From assembly GCA_945643635.1 (NCBI GenBank), contig CALZFC010000248.1:7429501-7493500 (forward strand): a DNA stretch of 64,000 nucleotides. The letters are read 5' to 3'. Position 1 is the first letter of the stretch. Each line of letters starts with the position of its first letter. Shown piece after piece: positions 32,038-43,868 of this stretch. The translations under genes were made by a program, and so were the position numbers. Origin of the DNA: Allodiplogaster sudhausi. Lineage: Eukaryota > Nematoda > Chromadorea > Rhabditida > Diplogasteridae. The notes under the pieces are model-generated. The model searched no databases and was not told the origin of the DNA. It worked only from the letters and a program-made list of their open reading frames with translations.

Positions 32038-34690
32038 AGGGTGGGAGATGGGGACAGGAAGGGCAGGAGGACTGTTGCCGAGCTGCAGTTGCCGTGTGTT
32101 CAGCATCTTCCGAACCGGAACCATCCTGACAACCAAGGAATAAGTTATGAGCAACCAGAACAATATAGTAATATGAGTCTCTAAGTGATATTCTTTTGAC
32201 AAAATCACTAAATGCTAATCTTTCCATTGCATTTTTGCGTGCATAAAGGTAACACTATCTCGTATGCATTCAACAATGATATTGCAGGGAAAAAACATTG
32301 CAAAAATCAGGCGAAGGCCAAAGGATCCGAAGGATTTTGTCAGAGAAAGAAAGCATACCTAATAGAAAATCTGAATACTAATGGCAGTCTGCGAGCAAAC
32401 TCGAGGTGAGCATGCTCGCGATGTGGAAGAGAACGTGAAGAAGAGAGGAGGGAGAGAGACAGGCTGAGGGAAGGAGCCTTGTCGAGCTGCAGTTGCCGAC
32501 GTTCGGTCAGCGTCTTCGGAAGAGGAAACAACCTGGTAACCAAGGAATAAGGACACTAAACTAGTAATCAGTCTTGAAACTAGTCTCATGCCAAATAGTA
32601 AAATGTTTTTACTGAAAAATGAAAATCATTGCATATCGGTTGCTAATGGTAAGGAATTTGATACAGCAAAAGCTTTTTAACAGAAAATATGAAGACTAAC
32701 AGTAGTTGGCGAGCCGATTCGAGGCGGGTTTGGCAGAGATGGCTAGATTCATCGGCTCAAACATCCTCGCAACCGCCAAGACTGGAGGCGATCCTTCAAA
32801 AAGATCAATCTAAGAAACCATTCAAGAAATAAATATGTGGTATTAAATGATAATTCATAATGAATAAGTTAAAATCGCGTTAGCATTCCATCTTTCTTCT
32901 TTAGGTTCGAATAAACGTAAACAAACTTATATACCGCTTGAATATATACCGTAATCCAAACTACCGCCTATCCATCGTACAGTAATCCGGCAAATAATGA
33001 ATGCTCATTGTCAGCATTTCCGACGGGTTTGATTTATGGAATATTTTATTCAAAAAAGTGATGACTGACAAGTTTGCAAGGGCAAACAGTTTGGCCGCGG
33101 AGCTCGGTTGCACTTGCTTCGACGCAAGTTCGAGGCCGGACCTAGCCATGCATCATTTCTGCAGCAGTACGGATATCTCAACACGATGACAAGAAATTAA
33201 AAGTCCTCATCAGTGGGCAAACATCTTTTAAGCATGACAATATATGCTGAACTCCACAATTGTAGTGGGAGACTAATCTATTCTTACAGCAATCCCACCC
33301 CAAAATTTTCGGAAACATTTTTGCTGTAGTCCACTCCAGTGGCGTTATTTGATGCTTGGAGAAAGAATACAAGATTCGTTTGTCATTCTGAGTTAATTCT
33401 TTCGGAAGGAGTAGGTAAAAAGTGATGTTAATTTTAGAGCAAAATTAGCAACAATCGTCGGAAAAGTCTTGTTTGACGCGGCAATAGGGTTAGAATAGGA
33501 TTTTAAAACATATTAGCTCGTAAAAAAGGATACATTCGGGCTCCCCGCATTAAACAACCACAACAAAATGAGTTTATCCGAATTTTTCGTGAAAATTGTT
33601 TCCACCATTTGATGAACGTAACCATGAAAAATTAAGCCAACGCATCAAATAACGTCCCTTGAGTGAATTTCATGACAAAGGTCTTCGTAAATCTTGGAGG
33701 TAGCAACAAATCTATATTTCCCGAAATATATTTTTGAAATAAATTTCGAGCAAAACTGCCCCGGACATCTCCTTTAATGAACCACTGCTACGGGAACATC
33801 AGTTGGAGCGAAACATGTGAAACAAAACAACAAGAAATAAAGTAGAAAACAGCAAACCGAAAGCAGTGCGACTGCTTGTAGAACGGACCAGACCTGCCGC
33901 CCTTCCCAAGCCTGACGGAGCAGAGTGGCCTCAATTTAATGGCAATAAAACACAATTCGCTTACTTGAAGTATGTTGTAGCGACAAAACAAATCTATTAG
34001 TCCCGCAATACATTTTAGAAAGAAATTTTGTTGAAAAACTAAATTTACATAAGCCACGTCATTCAACCTAGCCCCACTGCTCAATGGGAAGTATCAATTG
34101 GAGCGTAGCATGAGAAGCAAAGCAACAAGAACTGAATAGAAAGCCGCAAACCTTGAGCAGCGCGAGTCGCCTCTAAAGACTGCCGCCGCCCTTCCCAAGC
34201 CAAACCGAGAAGAGTGGAAGCCGCGTAGAAGCAGCCTTCTGGGCCTCAATTTAATGGCAATAAAACTCACTTCATATACTTGAAGAATCAAGCATGGTTG
34301 TTGCGACAAGATTTACAGAAAAAAAAGTCGACAAATCCAGCCCTTCTATGAAGATAGCTCTAAATATTTCAGGGGATAGTGAGTGCCGTATCACACAATC
34401 ATCGTAAAAAGTTAGAAGCAACCTCTAAAAGAACAGCGGGACTATTAAAAACACAGCAAACGTTTCACAAATTATGCTGGATGTGTGATTCCCAAGTGTC
34501 AATTGTTGGTGTAATTCGGTGTAAAGTGTGGTAGTGAAAACTCAAATTGAGTTTACTACTGCATTTACCGCTCGATTTATTTTATGAAGTAAAGTTGAAA
34601 TTTGCATTTTAAGACATTGTGTGCTGTGTGTGGAAGAAAGTGGGGATTCGAATAAGGTATAGATCTCTTCATTTGGTTACGTGTACGTCG
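31140..34690. repeat. Palindrome P1, right arm (inner part)
   Basis: Reverse-complement partner of about 26070-29150. It carries one tRNA-like unit (31200-31740, plus-strand orientation, with GTGTGTAGGTTAGCGG at about 31402 and GGGTTCGAGGCC near 31441), GA arrays at 31150-31215 and 31785-32036, and two copies of the roughly 220-bp repeat (33790-33985 and 34085-34330). No intact gene seen. Confidence 0.85.
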
Positions 34691-34744
34691 AGATTTTTCT
34701 TGCGTGCCATTTGGAACATTGCGCGCGCTGCGGTACAAATCGGT

Positions 34745-34780
34745 CACTTTGGCGGTACATCACTGTATATATTATATATA

Positions 34781-34827
<47 letters not shown>

Positions 34828-34832
34828 CAATT
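34745..34832. repeat. (TA)n microsatellite
   Basis: TA repeat at the left edge of the 34835-37915 fold-back insertion; a shorter TA run lies at 37981-38001 on its right edge. Confidence 0.9.
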
Positions 34833-34834
34833 CT

Positions 34835-35197
34835 TATTCTCTCTCTCGTCATATACTTTCAAGATTGCAGTTTGGTAATTAATCGAACCGAGCTAATTTA
34901 ACGCGTTGAAATATTACCTTAAAAAAATCTGGAAAGGAAAAGAGAAACAGTTAGCGCTCGATCCGAAGAGCCGGCTGAAAGATTGAATGAATGTAGCGCA
35001 GAGGAAGCGGAGAAGAGCAGAGGCGGGTCAGGATTGTGGTGAGGCGTTTTGCTACAGAGAAAACGACCTCTTATGTTGGAGAAGAGTGAGAATTGATGAG
35101 AACTAGCGTCCTGACAATGACAGATGGTTTAGAAAACAGTGGAAGAGAAGTAGGGTGAGAAGAGACGCGAGGCGAATCGTAATGCTAATTGTATGAC

Positions 35198-35245
<48 letters not shown>

Positions 35246-36983
35246 AGAAAGAGCGGAGGAGGGACAAAAGGGGAGAAGAGAGAGAGAGAGAGAGAGTGAG
35301 AGAGAGCGAGAGAGAGAGAGGGTGGGGAGAGAGAGAAGCCATTGAACAGGAGGGGGGGGGGGTAGGACTTGATATAACCATGGAGAATTTTACCGAGATA
35401 TGGGCAAATGAAAGGGTCTGAAAGAGCTTTGGCGAGTTTAGGAGAGACAGAGAGAGAGGGAAATAAAGAGAGAGAAGAGAAGAAAAAACAACAAAAGCAC
35501 CACCGACGGCTTTGAATAATGTAATTTAATTATTTTGTGTCCTGGTCATTCAGATCCGGCAGTGCCTCATGTTCCTTTTCTGAACTAATCTCAGCGATAT
35601 TTTTGCTCTAAAATCATGTTGTGCTACTGAAGCCACTTCTGTCACTATCGGCCTTAAATATGCCAGCTCGCAACGTAACCGGTGTCACGGCCGGGGAAGA
35701 GTAGAACGTCAAACCGGCTGGCGAGGGCGGACCCGCCCCCTCGGGGCAGTGCCGCCACCTCCAGCAAGACGTTCAGTGTTGGCTAGGCTAAGACCAGGCG
35801 GCTGCCCCGGCCCTGTCCTTCCCCTCTCCCCGTTATAAGTATGTATAGTGTATGTATCTTGTGAATGAGGATAATGCCTAAGCTCCCGAGTCCCACGACT
35901 CCCCACATGCTACCGCTCTCCGCGACGCTGGCGTGCTTTTAAACGAGCTCTGCAGCTTTTCCGATGTCTCAAGAAGAAAACATCAAGCAGTATAGATTCT
36001 GATCTCGTTCGACCATTAAGTCCTTTAAACTGAAAGGATCTAGGAAGAGAGTCTCCAATAGACTCGTTAGTGAATTATATATTTTGCAAGTGTGCTTATA
36101 AGATGCACTGTTCTTTGTCATGACGCTTTATAATGAATTAGTAAAACTTTAGCCTCAAAAATGAATTTTTAGTAGTTATTGAAAAAAACATTTTGTTCAA
36201 TTGAGAAACAAAAAGTTGGACTATTTTCATACAACATGACTTGTGCCCATAAAATGCTAGTGTACTTTGAGAACTAGGATATAAATCGATTGAAATCTTC
36301 AAGTTCTTGAAATAAAGTATGTAAAGTGTCTTCGTGTCCATTCCAGTAATTCGAATTCTTCATGATGACAAGTTTCAGAAATATCAAAGAATGTGTTTCG
36401 GAGATTCCAGAAGTAAAACATCACATGTGGGCCCAGAAATGCCAATGCAAAAAATACGGAACTAATTTGCTAACCAGGGCCTCTGAATTTACTGTCAATG
36501 TCGTGGTTGTCGTGGTTGTGGAGAAAGTCAAAATAGTATAATATAAATTTTTTAACATTTATTTATTCAGTAACCGCTGTTCAAATTGCAGACGTTTCGA
36601 ACATCAAATATGTTTTAGAGTTGAAATTTTTATATATTTCAGATTTGCCATAACTCTCATCGTCAGATTAGTTTGAATCACAATACATCTCCAGCCAGCG
36701 GTTGGAGATGTTACTGAGAATGATGTAGTTAATCGTGTTCATGAAAATATAAATGTAGAAAAGGATATCGATCTACTGTTATTTTTATAACATCGCATCC
36801 GCTCTCTCTCACACTTTCTATCTCTCTCTCTCTCTATCTCTCTCTCTCTCTGTCTCTCTCTCTCTTATATGTTAAAAAAATGAGTTATAAAAATAAATAC
36901 GAGTAATGAAAAAATTTCCTACATCCAATTTCAATTGTTTGGCAGCAGAAGCAGGGCATCGTGCTTATTCTCTTTCGGCGCAT

Positions 36984-37023
<40 letters not shown>

Positions 37024-37915
37024 CTCTTTCTAACTGTAAGTCATATTCCATGACTTCGTTCCTCACCTGTAATCTCGTGAAATACTCCTCTCTCGTATAT
37101 TGCTCTCATTGGCAGAGAATCTAAAAAGAAGGACACACGTATGTATGCACATATCGGGCAATTTATAGTAATTATAATTGTTCATCCAAATCCTTCTGAA
37201 TGACCAACATAAACAATCAGCAGACTTTTTGAGGTAAGCATAAATTCACTATTAGCGGTCGGTTGTTGTATGAAAACTATATAAAAGTATAAAATGCATC
37301 GGAAAATGAAATATCGCTCTCTCTTTCCCAGCCTTTCCAATTTCTACTCTTTTGCTGTCTTTTTCTTTTCTTATCCCTCTTTCTTCCTTCTCTGTTTCTA
37401 TTAATCTCTCCGGAGCTAACTTTCAGACCCTTTCATCCGCCCATATCTCGGTAAAATTCTCCATGCCTGGTCAATGGTTCTCTCTCTCTCTCTTCTAAAT
37501 TCAGTGTCTCTTCTCCACTTTAGTCCCCCTCTCTTTCTCAATCTCTCTCTGTCATACAATTAGCATTACGATTCGCCTTGCGTCTCTTCTCACCCAACTT
37601 CTCTTCTACTGCTTTCTAAACCATCTCGCATTCTCTGGACTCTCTTTCTCTTCCATGCTCACTCTTCTCCAACATAAGAGGTCGTTTTCTCTATGGCAAA
37701 ACGCCTCGCCACAATCCTGACCCGCCTCTGCTCTGTTCCACTCATTCAATCCTTAAGTCGGTTCGTCGGATCGAGCGCTAAATGTCTCTCTTTTCCTTAT
37801 CAGATTTTTTCGTAATATTTCAATCTATTAATATTTAATTAGTGCGGTTCGATTAGTTACCATTGAAAATTTATATAACGCGATTTCGAGAGAATAAGAA
37901 TTAATTATATAATTA
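34835..37915. mobile_element. 3.1-kb fold-back element splitting the P1 right arm
   Basis: Arms 34835-35490 and 37325-37915 are inverted repeats: for example CTCTTATGTTGGAGAAGAG near 35068 pairs with its complement near 37668, and ATATGGGCAAATGAAAGGG at 35398 with its complement ending near 37445. The loop (35490-37325) holds a GC-rich block (35690-35830), AT-rich sequence and CT arrays (36805-36865 and 36985-37030). The P1 left arm lacks this element: its sequence is continuous from 26048 to 26080 where the right arm jumps from about 34690 to 37985. It therefore inserted after P1 formed. No transposase found. Confidence 0.75.
35690..35830. other. GC-rich block in the fold-back loop
   Basis: CGGCTGGCGAGGGCGGACCC and neighbouring sequence stand out from the AT-rich loop. 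The minus-strand open frame is short. Possibly a promoter-like CpG-rich piece or a foreign fragment. Confidence 0.4.
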
Positions 37916-38027
37916 TATGGGGTGGGCCCTTGAAAAATCATCATTTTCGATTTTGCCGCTTAAATAAATAAATAAATAAATATATATATATATATATATA
38001 TTCATACAACCCTATATTCTTTCTAGA

Positions 38028-38841
38028 ATGTCCGGCAGCAGCGACGACAGCGACTTTGAAGTCATTAGGCCTGGCTTGGAATTGAACGAGCCAATCGATA
38101 CTCGACTCATTTCGAATATCAGATAATAAGCTCGCTTTAAATCAGAATATGTGTATTTTTCATTAAAATTACATATATGCAAAAAAATAATTAAAATAAA
38201 ATGATTAAAAATATTGAAACGATTAGTTTTGCTACATTCAAATAGTCTTGAGCAACGAGCAAGCTTGGATGACGAGAATTCCTTATTGATTTTTGATATG
38301 TTTTTATTTAATGTTTAGGAACATGAAATCGTGCGGAGACTGTCGAATTGGATTGTCGCGATAGAGGGGATACTCCATTTTATTCTCACGTTCAAGTTCG
38401 TACTGACGGTGATTTCATTGCTCACGAGGCATGCTTCGCTACTCTGGAATTCGTGGAATTTGTCGCCTCGCAGGAAGACGGCAACGCTTGTGATTGCCGC
38501 ATTGCTCATGACGTTTGTCTGCTTTCAGGTACAGGTACGATTTATATCAATAGTGTAGTTTAATTAATAATTAGCAAATTACATTGCACATTTATTGAAC
38601 AATTTAATATATTGTACACATATTTATTTATTAAACTGTATATTCATTTACCAAGCTAGTAACCGTTTTTATGTTTATTTTTCAGACTACGGCGAAGTCT
38701 CAGTCACCTCCACTCAGCCACCACGAGAGCATCCTTCCGCCGGAGTGGGAGGAGGCACTACTTTCAAGAATTTACATTTGCTTCAGCTCTTTTGCATTAA
38801 TTCTCACCAAACTTAACGTACCTTCGTTACTGTGCGAATAA
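38028..38841 (+). CDS. Small membrane protein, P1 right copy (shorter C-terminus)
   Basis: Mirror paralogue of the gene at 24583-26048. Exon 1 starts at 38028 (MSGSSDDSDFEVIRPGLEL), exon 2 is 38319-38534 (EHEIVRRLSNWIVAIEG with membrane segments around GILHFILTFKFVLTVISLL and TATLVIAALLMTFVCF) and exon 3 is 38686-38841 (HHESILPPEWEEALLSR then a hydrophobic end and stop). Exons 2 and 3 join in phase; the exon 1 donor is unclear, as in the left copy. Relative to the left copy it lacks the two last exons; similarity between the copies stops at about 38770, so the gene was cut by the palindrome boundary and reads into new sequence. The conserved N-terminal peptide in both copies suggests exon 1 is real. 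Confidence 0.55.
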
Positions 38842-39103
38842 CAATAGTGCAGATGAAGTAATTCTGAAGTGGAATTTGTTATTCGGAGTTTATTCGGAAG
38901 GTAAAAGAACGTTGAAAAATTTCATTGAATAGTCTCTGATGATGAGATTCACGATTCTCAATAAGATGTACCCAATGGAACCAATGGAAATATCTCATTG
39001 TCAGAGATGTTATTGGACGGGAACAATGAAGGAGATGTGTCTTTATGATAACTAAATGGATGAACATCAAGCTATTTTTAAACATTCAGGTATAACATAT
39101 TGT

Positions 39104-41913
39104 CTATTTCCAGAGCTTTTTCATCTGCGCAAAGTGAGTGTCAGCAGATGCGGGAAGGTGTATTGAAATGGCCCTATTCAACACTTCGACGGCTCCGCGG
39201 TTGAAAAGGCCCCTGCAGAAGCGCCTCGTCATCTTCCACATCCGGCTCAAGAGAACATCCATTTATCTGCCTTTTTTGTTCCCTTTTCTTTACCATATAT
39301 GTTTATATGTAAATTGCATTCAGAATCCTCTTAAACATAATAGTAGCTCCTCAATGTCTTATAATTCATGAAGTAAAATTGATTTTTTTTGTCAAATAAT
39401 TTCTTCAATAGCAAAACTCCTTCGAAAAAAATATGAATCTCAGAAAGTACCCATGCAGTCGTATGAAGAGAGCGATGCAAACGATGCTGTTTATTGTGTG
39501 AATCTATTGAAAGAGAGAGCATCATATTCGTATCACAGGTAGGATACTAACTATATTAAATATTATACATTTATATATATATGTACATATGTGAATATCA
39601 TTTTTACATTTAGAGAACATTTTTTTCCATTGATAAAAGCGACAACGAACGATGAAGAAGATTGGCATCTCAGCATAACGTGGAAGCATCAACGGGATGT
39701 TGATGTTCTGCTGGCGCATGATCCGCAAGAAACCAAGCACAATACTGGAACTCTTCGAGGCCGTACTGACCATGGTCACGACGAGGGTGCAACGATTCAG
39801 TTGCGCTACTTCGGAGAGCTATGGAAAGTTAAATTATTAATTAAGTAATAAAGCCAAAACTGCCGTGAAAGTTCGGTTTTACAATACTTTTCCTCATAAT
39901 TGCATGTATACTTGATAGCGGGCGCCGAGTGCAGCGTTTCCGTGCTGTTTCAGGTATCGTTGCCGCGTGTAGCGCGTGAAGACGAGATTTGACTGCAATT
40001 TGTATTGTTTTTTGTTTGAACATTTTCAATTGTTCATAGAAGCCAGTTGAAGAATTATTATAAATTTAAAAGGATTTGAAGACATAAACGGACGAAAGGG
40101 CTAGAACCACAAGAGTTGCGATGTCAGCCGCGGCGAAAAGTGCGAGGGCGACAACGGCGAGGGGTGTCGATATGTTGAGATTGAGAGACGCGCCACCCTC
40201 ATTCAAATCATGAGTCGCAAACATGGCGATGAGTGAGAAAAGCAGCAGTGCCTGAAGAAAACGATTTTTTGATATTACCAGTACCGTAACTTTCTGTGTG
40301 CCCATTCTACACATTCAGCCTGAGAACATTGATTGATTTTGCATAGTACACCTAGCAAAACGTTCTATTAATACCACTGCAGCAGTCATAGCAACGAGTC
40401 CGAAGACGGCGCCGACAGAGAAGGCGTACTTCTCGAGGAGGCGACTGGCAACCAGCCGCTCCAGTGTGATCATGAACTCGGTGCCAATGAGCCACGAGTA
40501 GCCGAAGCAGAACGCATAGATTGGCCACTCTTTCCCCTCTGTGTCAACAAAAAAAGTAAGTAAATGCATACGGCTAATGTGTGGTGCTAAAGCGAATAAA
40601 TAATCGACTGGAGATTGATATCATGAAGAATATATGTACATAGATACAGTCCAACTCAACATTATTGGGTCCGATATTAATGTCAGGGGTACAAAAAATA
40701 ATTAAGTGAAATTTTCAGAGCACTTCTTATTTTTGAGTTTCTTGTTTTGTTTAAGATTTTTATTTCTTTTGAGTATAAACGATAAGAAAATGCAAAATAG
40801 TTTTTCTCTAGCCGGGCAAACGAAATGTCTGTGATGAGCATAGAACAAGGACCTTGGTATTCCCAGACAAACCACTGAAGCGATACGCCACCTCGACCTT
40901 GATACGGCTGGAATGTGCGCTTCTTATGACAGTGTCCCAAGCCTCACCAAAGAAAAGCAACTCTTTCGAGCTCGTACTATCCAAATTTGTCCAGTGTACA
41001 CGGAGGTATGAGCTCAAACGTATTGAGCATCAACTTTCTTTGGTGAGGCAGGGGCAAGAAAGGCACCATCCATCAGTGTCGAGGTCGAGGTGTCGTACTG
41101 GTACAGCGTTTCTCTGGGAATCCCAAGGTCCTAGTCCGATGGTTTTCCCAGAAATAACTTTTACACGCAAGAGCAAAACTTAATTTTGCATTTTCTTATC
41201 GTTTATACTCAAAAGAAGTAAGAATCTCAAACAAAACAAAACAAGGAACTCAAACAAAATTAGAAGTGCTCCGAAAATTTCAGTTTATATTTCTTTTTAG
41301 CCCAGGCTGCTGGAGCCAACTCGTTTCTCAGCCAAATAAATCGCGTTAAATGCAGTAGGTGCACACATTATGAGATTTCAGCCATTTCTGCATATGTTTG
41401 AAAACGGTCTTCCAGTCGTGCTCGCCGAGGCCGAACGTGGTTCTCATATAAAGGAAGACGTACAAAAATGCGTATTCTGCGCGCAATTCCAGTTTGTATT
41501 ATTCGTATTAATACTATTAATATCTGACCCAATAATGTTGAGCGGACTGTAGTCCTAATGACACACCGACGTAGCCGATCAGACAGCGGCCGCTCATAAG
41601 TCTCAAAGCGTGGCAGGACACCACCGCCATCGTCTCGATCAAGGCTCCCAGTAGCCACAGCGACAGCAACACTCTGATAATCATCACTCATCACTTCTTC
41701 ATTTCTACTCAACTTGCCACAATCGAACCTGCAATGCGGATGAATGACGGTGACCTTGGCGAGGAGGATGGCAAAGGCGATGAAGAAGGGCCACGAGAGG
41801 AGCGGCAGACCGAACTGGAGAATGGTCATGAAGGTGCATGCAAAATAAGGCATTGATGCCTCAGGATTAACGGACGACATTTCTGGTGAAGAAGCATCGA
41901 CCACGGAAGTCAT
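39104..41913 (-). CDS. Serpentine receptor class e (Sre), P2 left copy (354 aa)
   Basis: Predicted seven-transmembrane chemoreceptor. Eight exons on the minus strand: 41913-41729, 41673-41567, 40538-40378, 40251-40084, 39992-39912, 39818-39651, 39503-39451 and 39245-39104. Lengths sum to 1065 bp with every junction in phase, giving 354 residues, the usual size for the family. Membrane segments include ILQFGLPLLSWPFFIAFA, VLLSLWLLGALIETMAVV and IHTINSIVCIALFI. Family features: GTEFMITLERLVASR after the third segment and LKQHGNAALGARYQ, like the Sre LsarYQ motif. The C-terminus (MTRRFCRGLFNRGAVEVLN) is basic and then open. The donor after exon 3 (GCA before GTGGT) was chosen because it keeps frame. 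A MITE sits in intron 2. Ligand unknown; such receptors act in sensory neurons of nematodes. Confidence 0.88.
40647..41549. mobile_element. Tc1/mariner-type MITE in intron 2 of the left Sre gene
   Basis: Terminal repeats CAGTCCAACTCAACATTA and its counterpart ending TAATGTTGAGCGGACTG, flanked on both sides by TA (40645-40646 and 41550-41551), the hallmark of Tc1/mariner insertion. Most of the 903 bp is itself palindromic (for example TTTTCTTATCGTTTATACTC in both arms). No transposase. The mirror Sre gene lacks it, so it inserted after the duplication. Confidence 0.88.
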
Positions 41914-42385
41914 TGTTGAGGTTAAATGTGCTTTCCTACCTCATCCTTGGGCGCCTAGTCTCTTGTTTCCATTGTGTCTAATACCCGCCTGGTTTCAATG
42001 CTCTTAATACTCTTGAAACGAAAACATTAGACTAAAACATCTCAGGTGAAATGAATGAATACACTCGCGAGTGCCCACGCCGAGACAATAGCAGCCGTGA
42101 AAACATTCCCGTGAATGGAGGGAGATAAAATGCGTTTATGAATAAACCTGACAATTCAACATCAGGGATCTCCAAGATCGGCAACAGATCAGACTGCGCT
42201 TCAACATTGAAAAGACAGCAAGTACTCCACGTTTTCTATCAGAAAGTGCTTATCGCGGATACACTCTGGGTTTCAGCACATCTGTCACGTGGAGTCACGA
42301 AGGGGAGGGTAGATGAAGAAGAAGCTGGACGCAGCAGCAGAAGCACTCCCTGTGCGCACTCCTGTCCTTTGATGCTACTCTAACA

Positions 42386-43013
42386 AACCATGTATCATAA
42401 CGAATTCAGCGAATAAGTAATTCAAACGTTTCCGCCGGTTAAAGGAGCTTGAAACTCGTTAACTCCTACCACGATGTCCCTGACACGGTCGATGCATCCT
42501 AATTGCACGTTCTGATTTTTAACAAAATAATTGAACAGGACGCCGAGATTAGCGGACTCGTTTTAATGAAAAAGAAGAAAGATAGTGGTAATACCAACTT
42601 GGCATATTACGTTTATTGTTTTCGCGAATGCATTATTCGTTTGGTTGTTATTGTTTGCCGTATATTATTTAATTTGGACAGCTGCTCGTTCTCCGAGGTA
42701 CTTGTCGTGCATGAATCGCATCAATCAGAAGCGCCCGAAGCAAGAGAGTATGTTTGGCTGCTCTTTTTCTTTTCCTTTTCTATCGTTTAAATCTCGATTT
42801 TTTTGTTCCTTTTTTCGGTTTTTTTTGTAAATAATGTGAACTATGTTCTACCCGCTTCTCAACCAAACATTTTGACTTGTATTTGTTAGAAAGAGTATAC
42901 GGCGCTGATTCATAGCATTTTGAAAGCTAATTTTTTGGATGTTTTGCAGTTGGAAAATGGGCTAGAAGATAATGGTGAATTGTTTTAGTTGTTTACTTTA
43001 CTCTCACTTCCAG
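42386..43013. other. P2 spacer with a possible membrane-protein exon
   Basis: At about 42580-42745 (+) one frame reads PTWHITFIVFANALFV, LLLFAVYYLIWTA and then a basic segment RYLSCMNRINQKRPKQES, like a single-pass membrane protein exon. I find no clear start or partner exon, so it stays unassigned. Nothing else is recognised. Confidence 0.3.
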
Positions 43014-43553
43014 CCTCTTCATGCACGCAAGAACTGCAAGCGCTGTTTGGCTGCCTCAAGAAGTGGGAGTTCGACGATCAGCCATGCGCGCCCCAGCACG
43101 CTTCCTACATGTAATGTGTGCATACGGCAGAGAAGGCAGCTCGTGAACATCAAGAGGCCGCCAAGAAGGTCAGCGTTGCCATCCAGCATCCTTAAACATA
43201 CTTTACTTTCGGTGTTTTAAAACAGCATTCGTCTTTTCTTTGTAACATACATAATTCACTCTCGGTTTTAAACGGTTAAATCATGAAGTAAGTAATATTA
43301 TTCATTATGGATGGAACTGACTTTTCAAGTATTTATTCGTAAATTGCTTCATTATTTGTTTTATGGTTTTTTTCCTTTCCAGGGCACCCTCGCCGAGGGC
43401 AGCGATCGCTCGATCACCACAGCGCAGGTCAACAAGTTGATGCAGCTCTTCCCCCAGCCCAACCTTGGCACCCCGCCCTATCGTCAATTGAAGAGGCTGC
43501 GCTCGCAAGAGTGCGGCGATGATCTCTTTCATCGCAAGGGCAAACCCAGCTAG
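43014..43553 (+). pseudogene. Twin CX9C protein, mS37/CHCHD1-like, with a nonsense codon
   Basis: Exon 43014-43168 encodes CTQELQALFGC and CAPQHASYM-stop-C, a perfect twin CX9C (CHCH) pattern in which the ninth spacer position of the second motif is TAA (43112-43114). The frame then continues VHTAEKAAREHQEAAKK and joins in phase to 43383-43553, GTLAEGSDRSITT, NKLMQLFPQPNLG, YRQLKRLRSQE and DDLFHRKGKPS with a stop. CHCH proteins of this kind are imported into mitochondria; the tail suggests the small mitoribosomal subunit protein mS37. The first exon is not identified. A single G-to-T change from GAA would create the stop. It may be a pseudogene, a sequencing error or a true allele. Confidence 0.6.
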
Positions 43554-43814
43554 GACCCAAATCCCAAGATGGGTACCACACCCACCACTCAGGCCCAATC
43601 AACTTGTCCAATTTGAACTTGCCTTCTTTATTAATTTAAATTACTATGATTATTTTGAGGTATTTAATTTACTAAGATTTGTGTATCCCTGCGTTGATTG
43701 GAAAGGGGTGGAAATTTTTTTCTCTATTGCTTTATTCATAGCATAGTCTGTGGAGCCATTTTTAAGCTCAAGTTTAGTTTAATATTTTGTGGAATCGTAG
43801 TCTCCTCATTGCAG

Positions 43815-43868
43815 ATCAAGTACAACGCCATGCGCCGTCATTGGCGTCGCACGAAGCTGAAGCTCTAA
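43815..43868 (+). pseudogene. Lone last exon of ribosomal protein eL39
   Basis: After a CAG acceptor the 18 codons read IKYNAMRRHWRRTKLKL and stop, the C-terminus of eL39 (RPL39), a 51-residue protein of the large ribosomal subunit whose end is nearly invariant. I looked for the N-terminal exon (lysine-rich, with PQW) in 42386-43800 and did not see it. Either the first exon is far upstream or this is a fragment moved with the duplication. A pyrimidine-rich 3' region follows. Confidence 0.65.

Larger units (their letters stand above)
38905..42385. repeat. Palindrome P2, left arm
   Basis: Reverse-complement partner of 45350-48155. Checked pairs: 38910-39080 with 47990-48150, the eight exons of the Sre gene with those of its mirror copy, 41914-42000 with 45785-45877 and 42290-42380 with 45350-45430. 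Exons are strongly conserved and introns less so. A Tc1-type MITE is present only in this arm. The arm starts about 135 bp after the P1 right arm ends. Confidence 0.85.
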
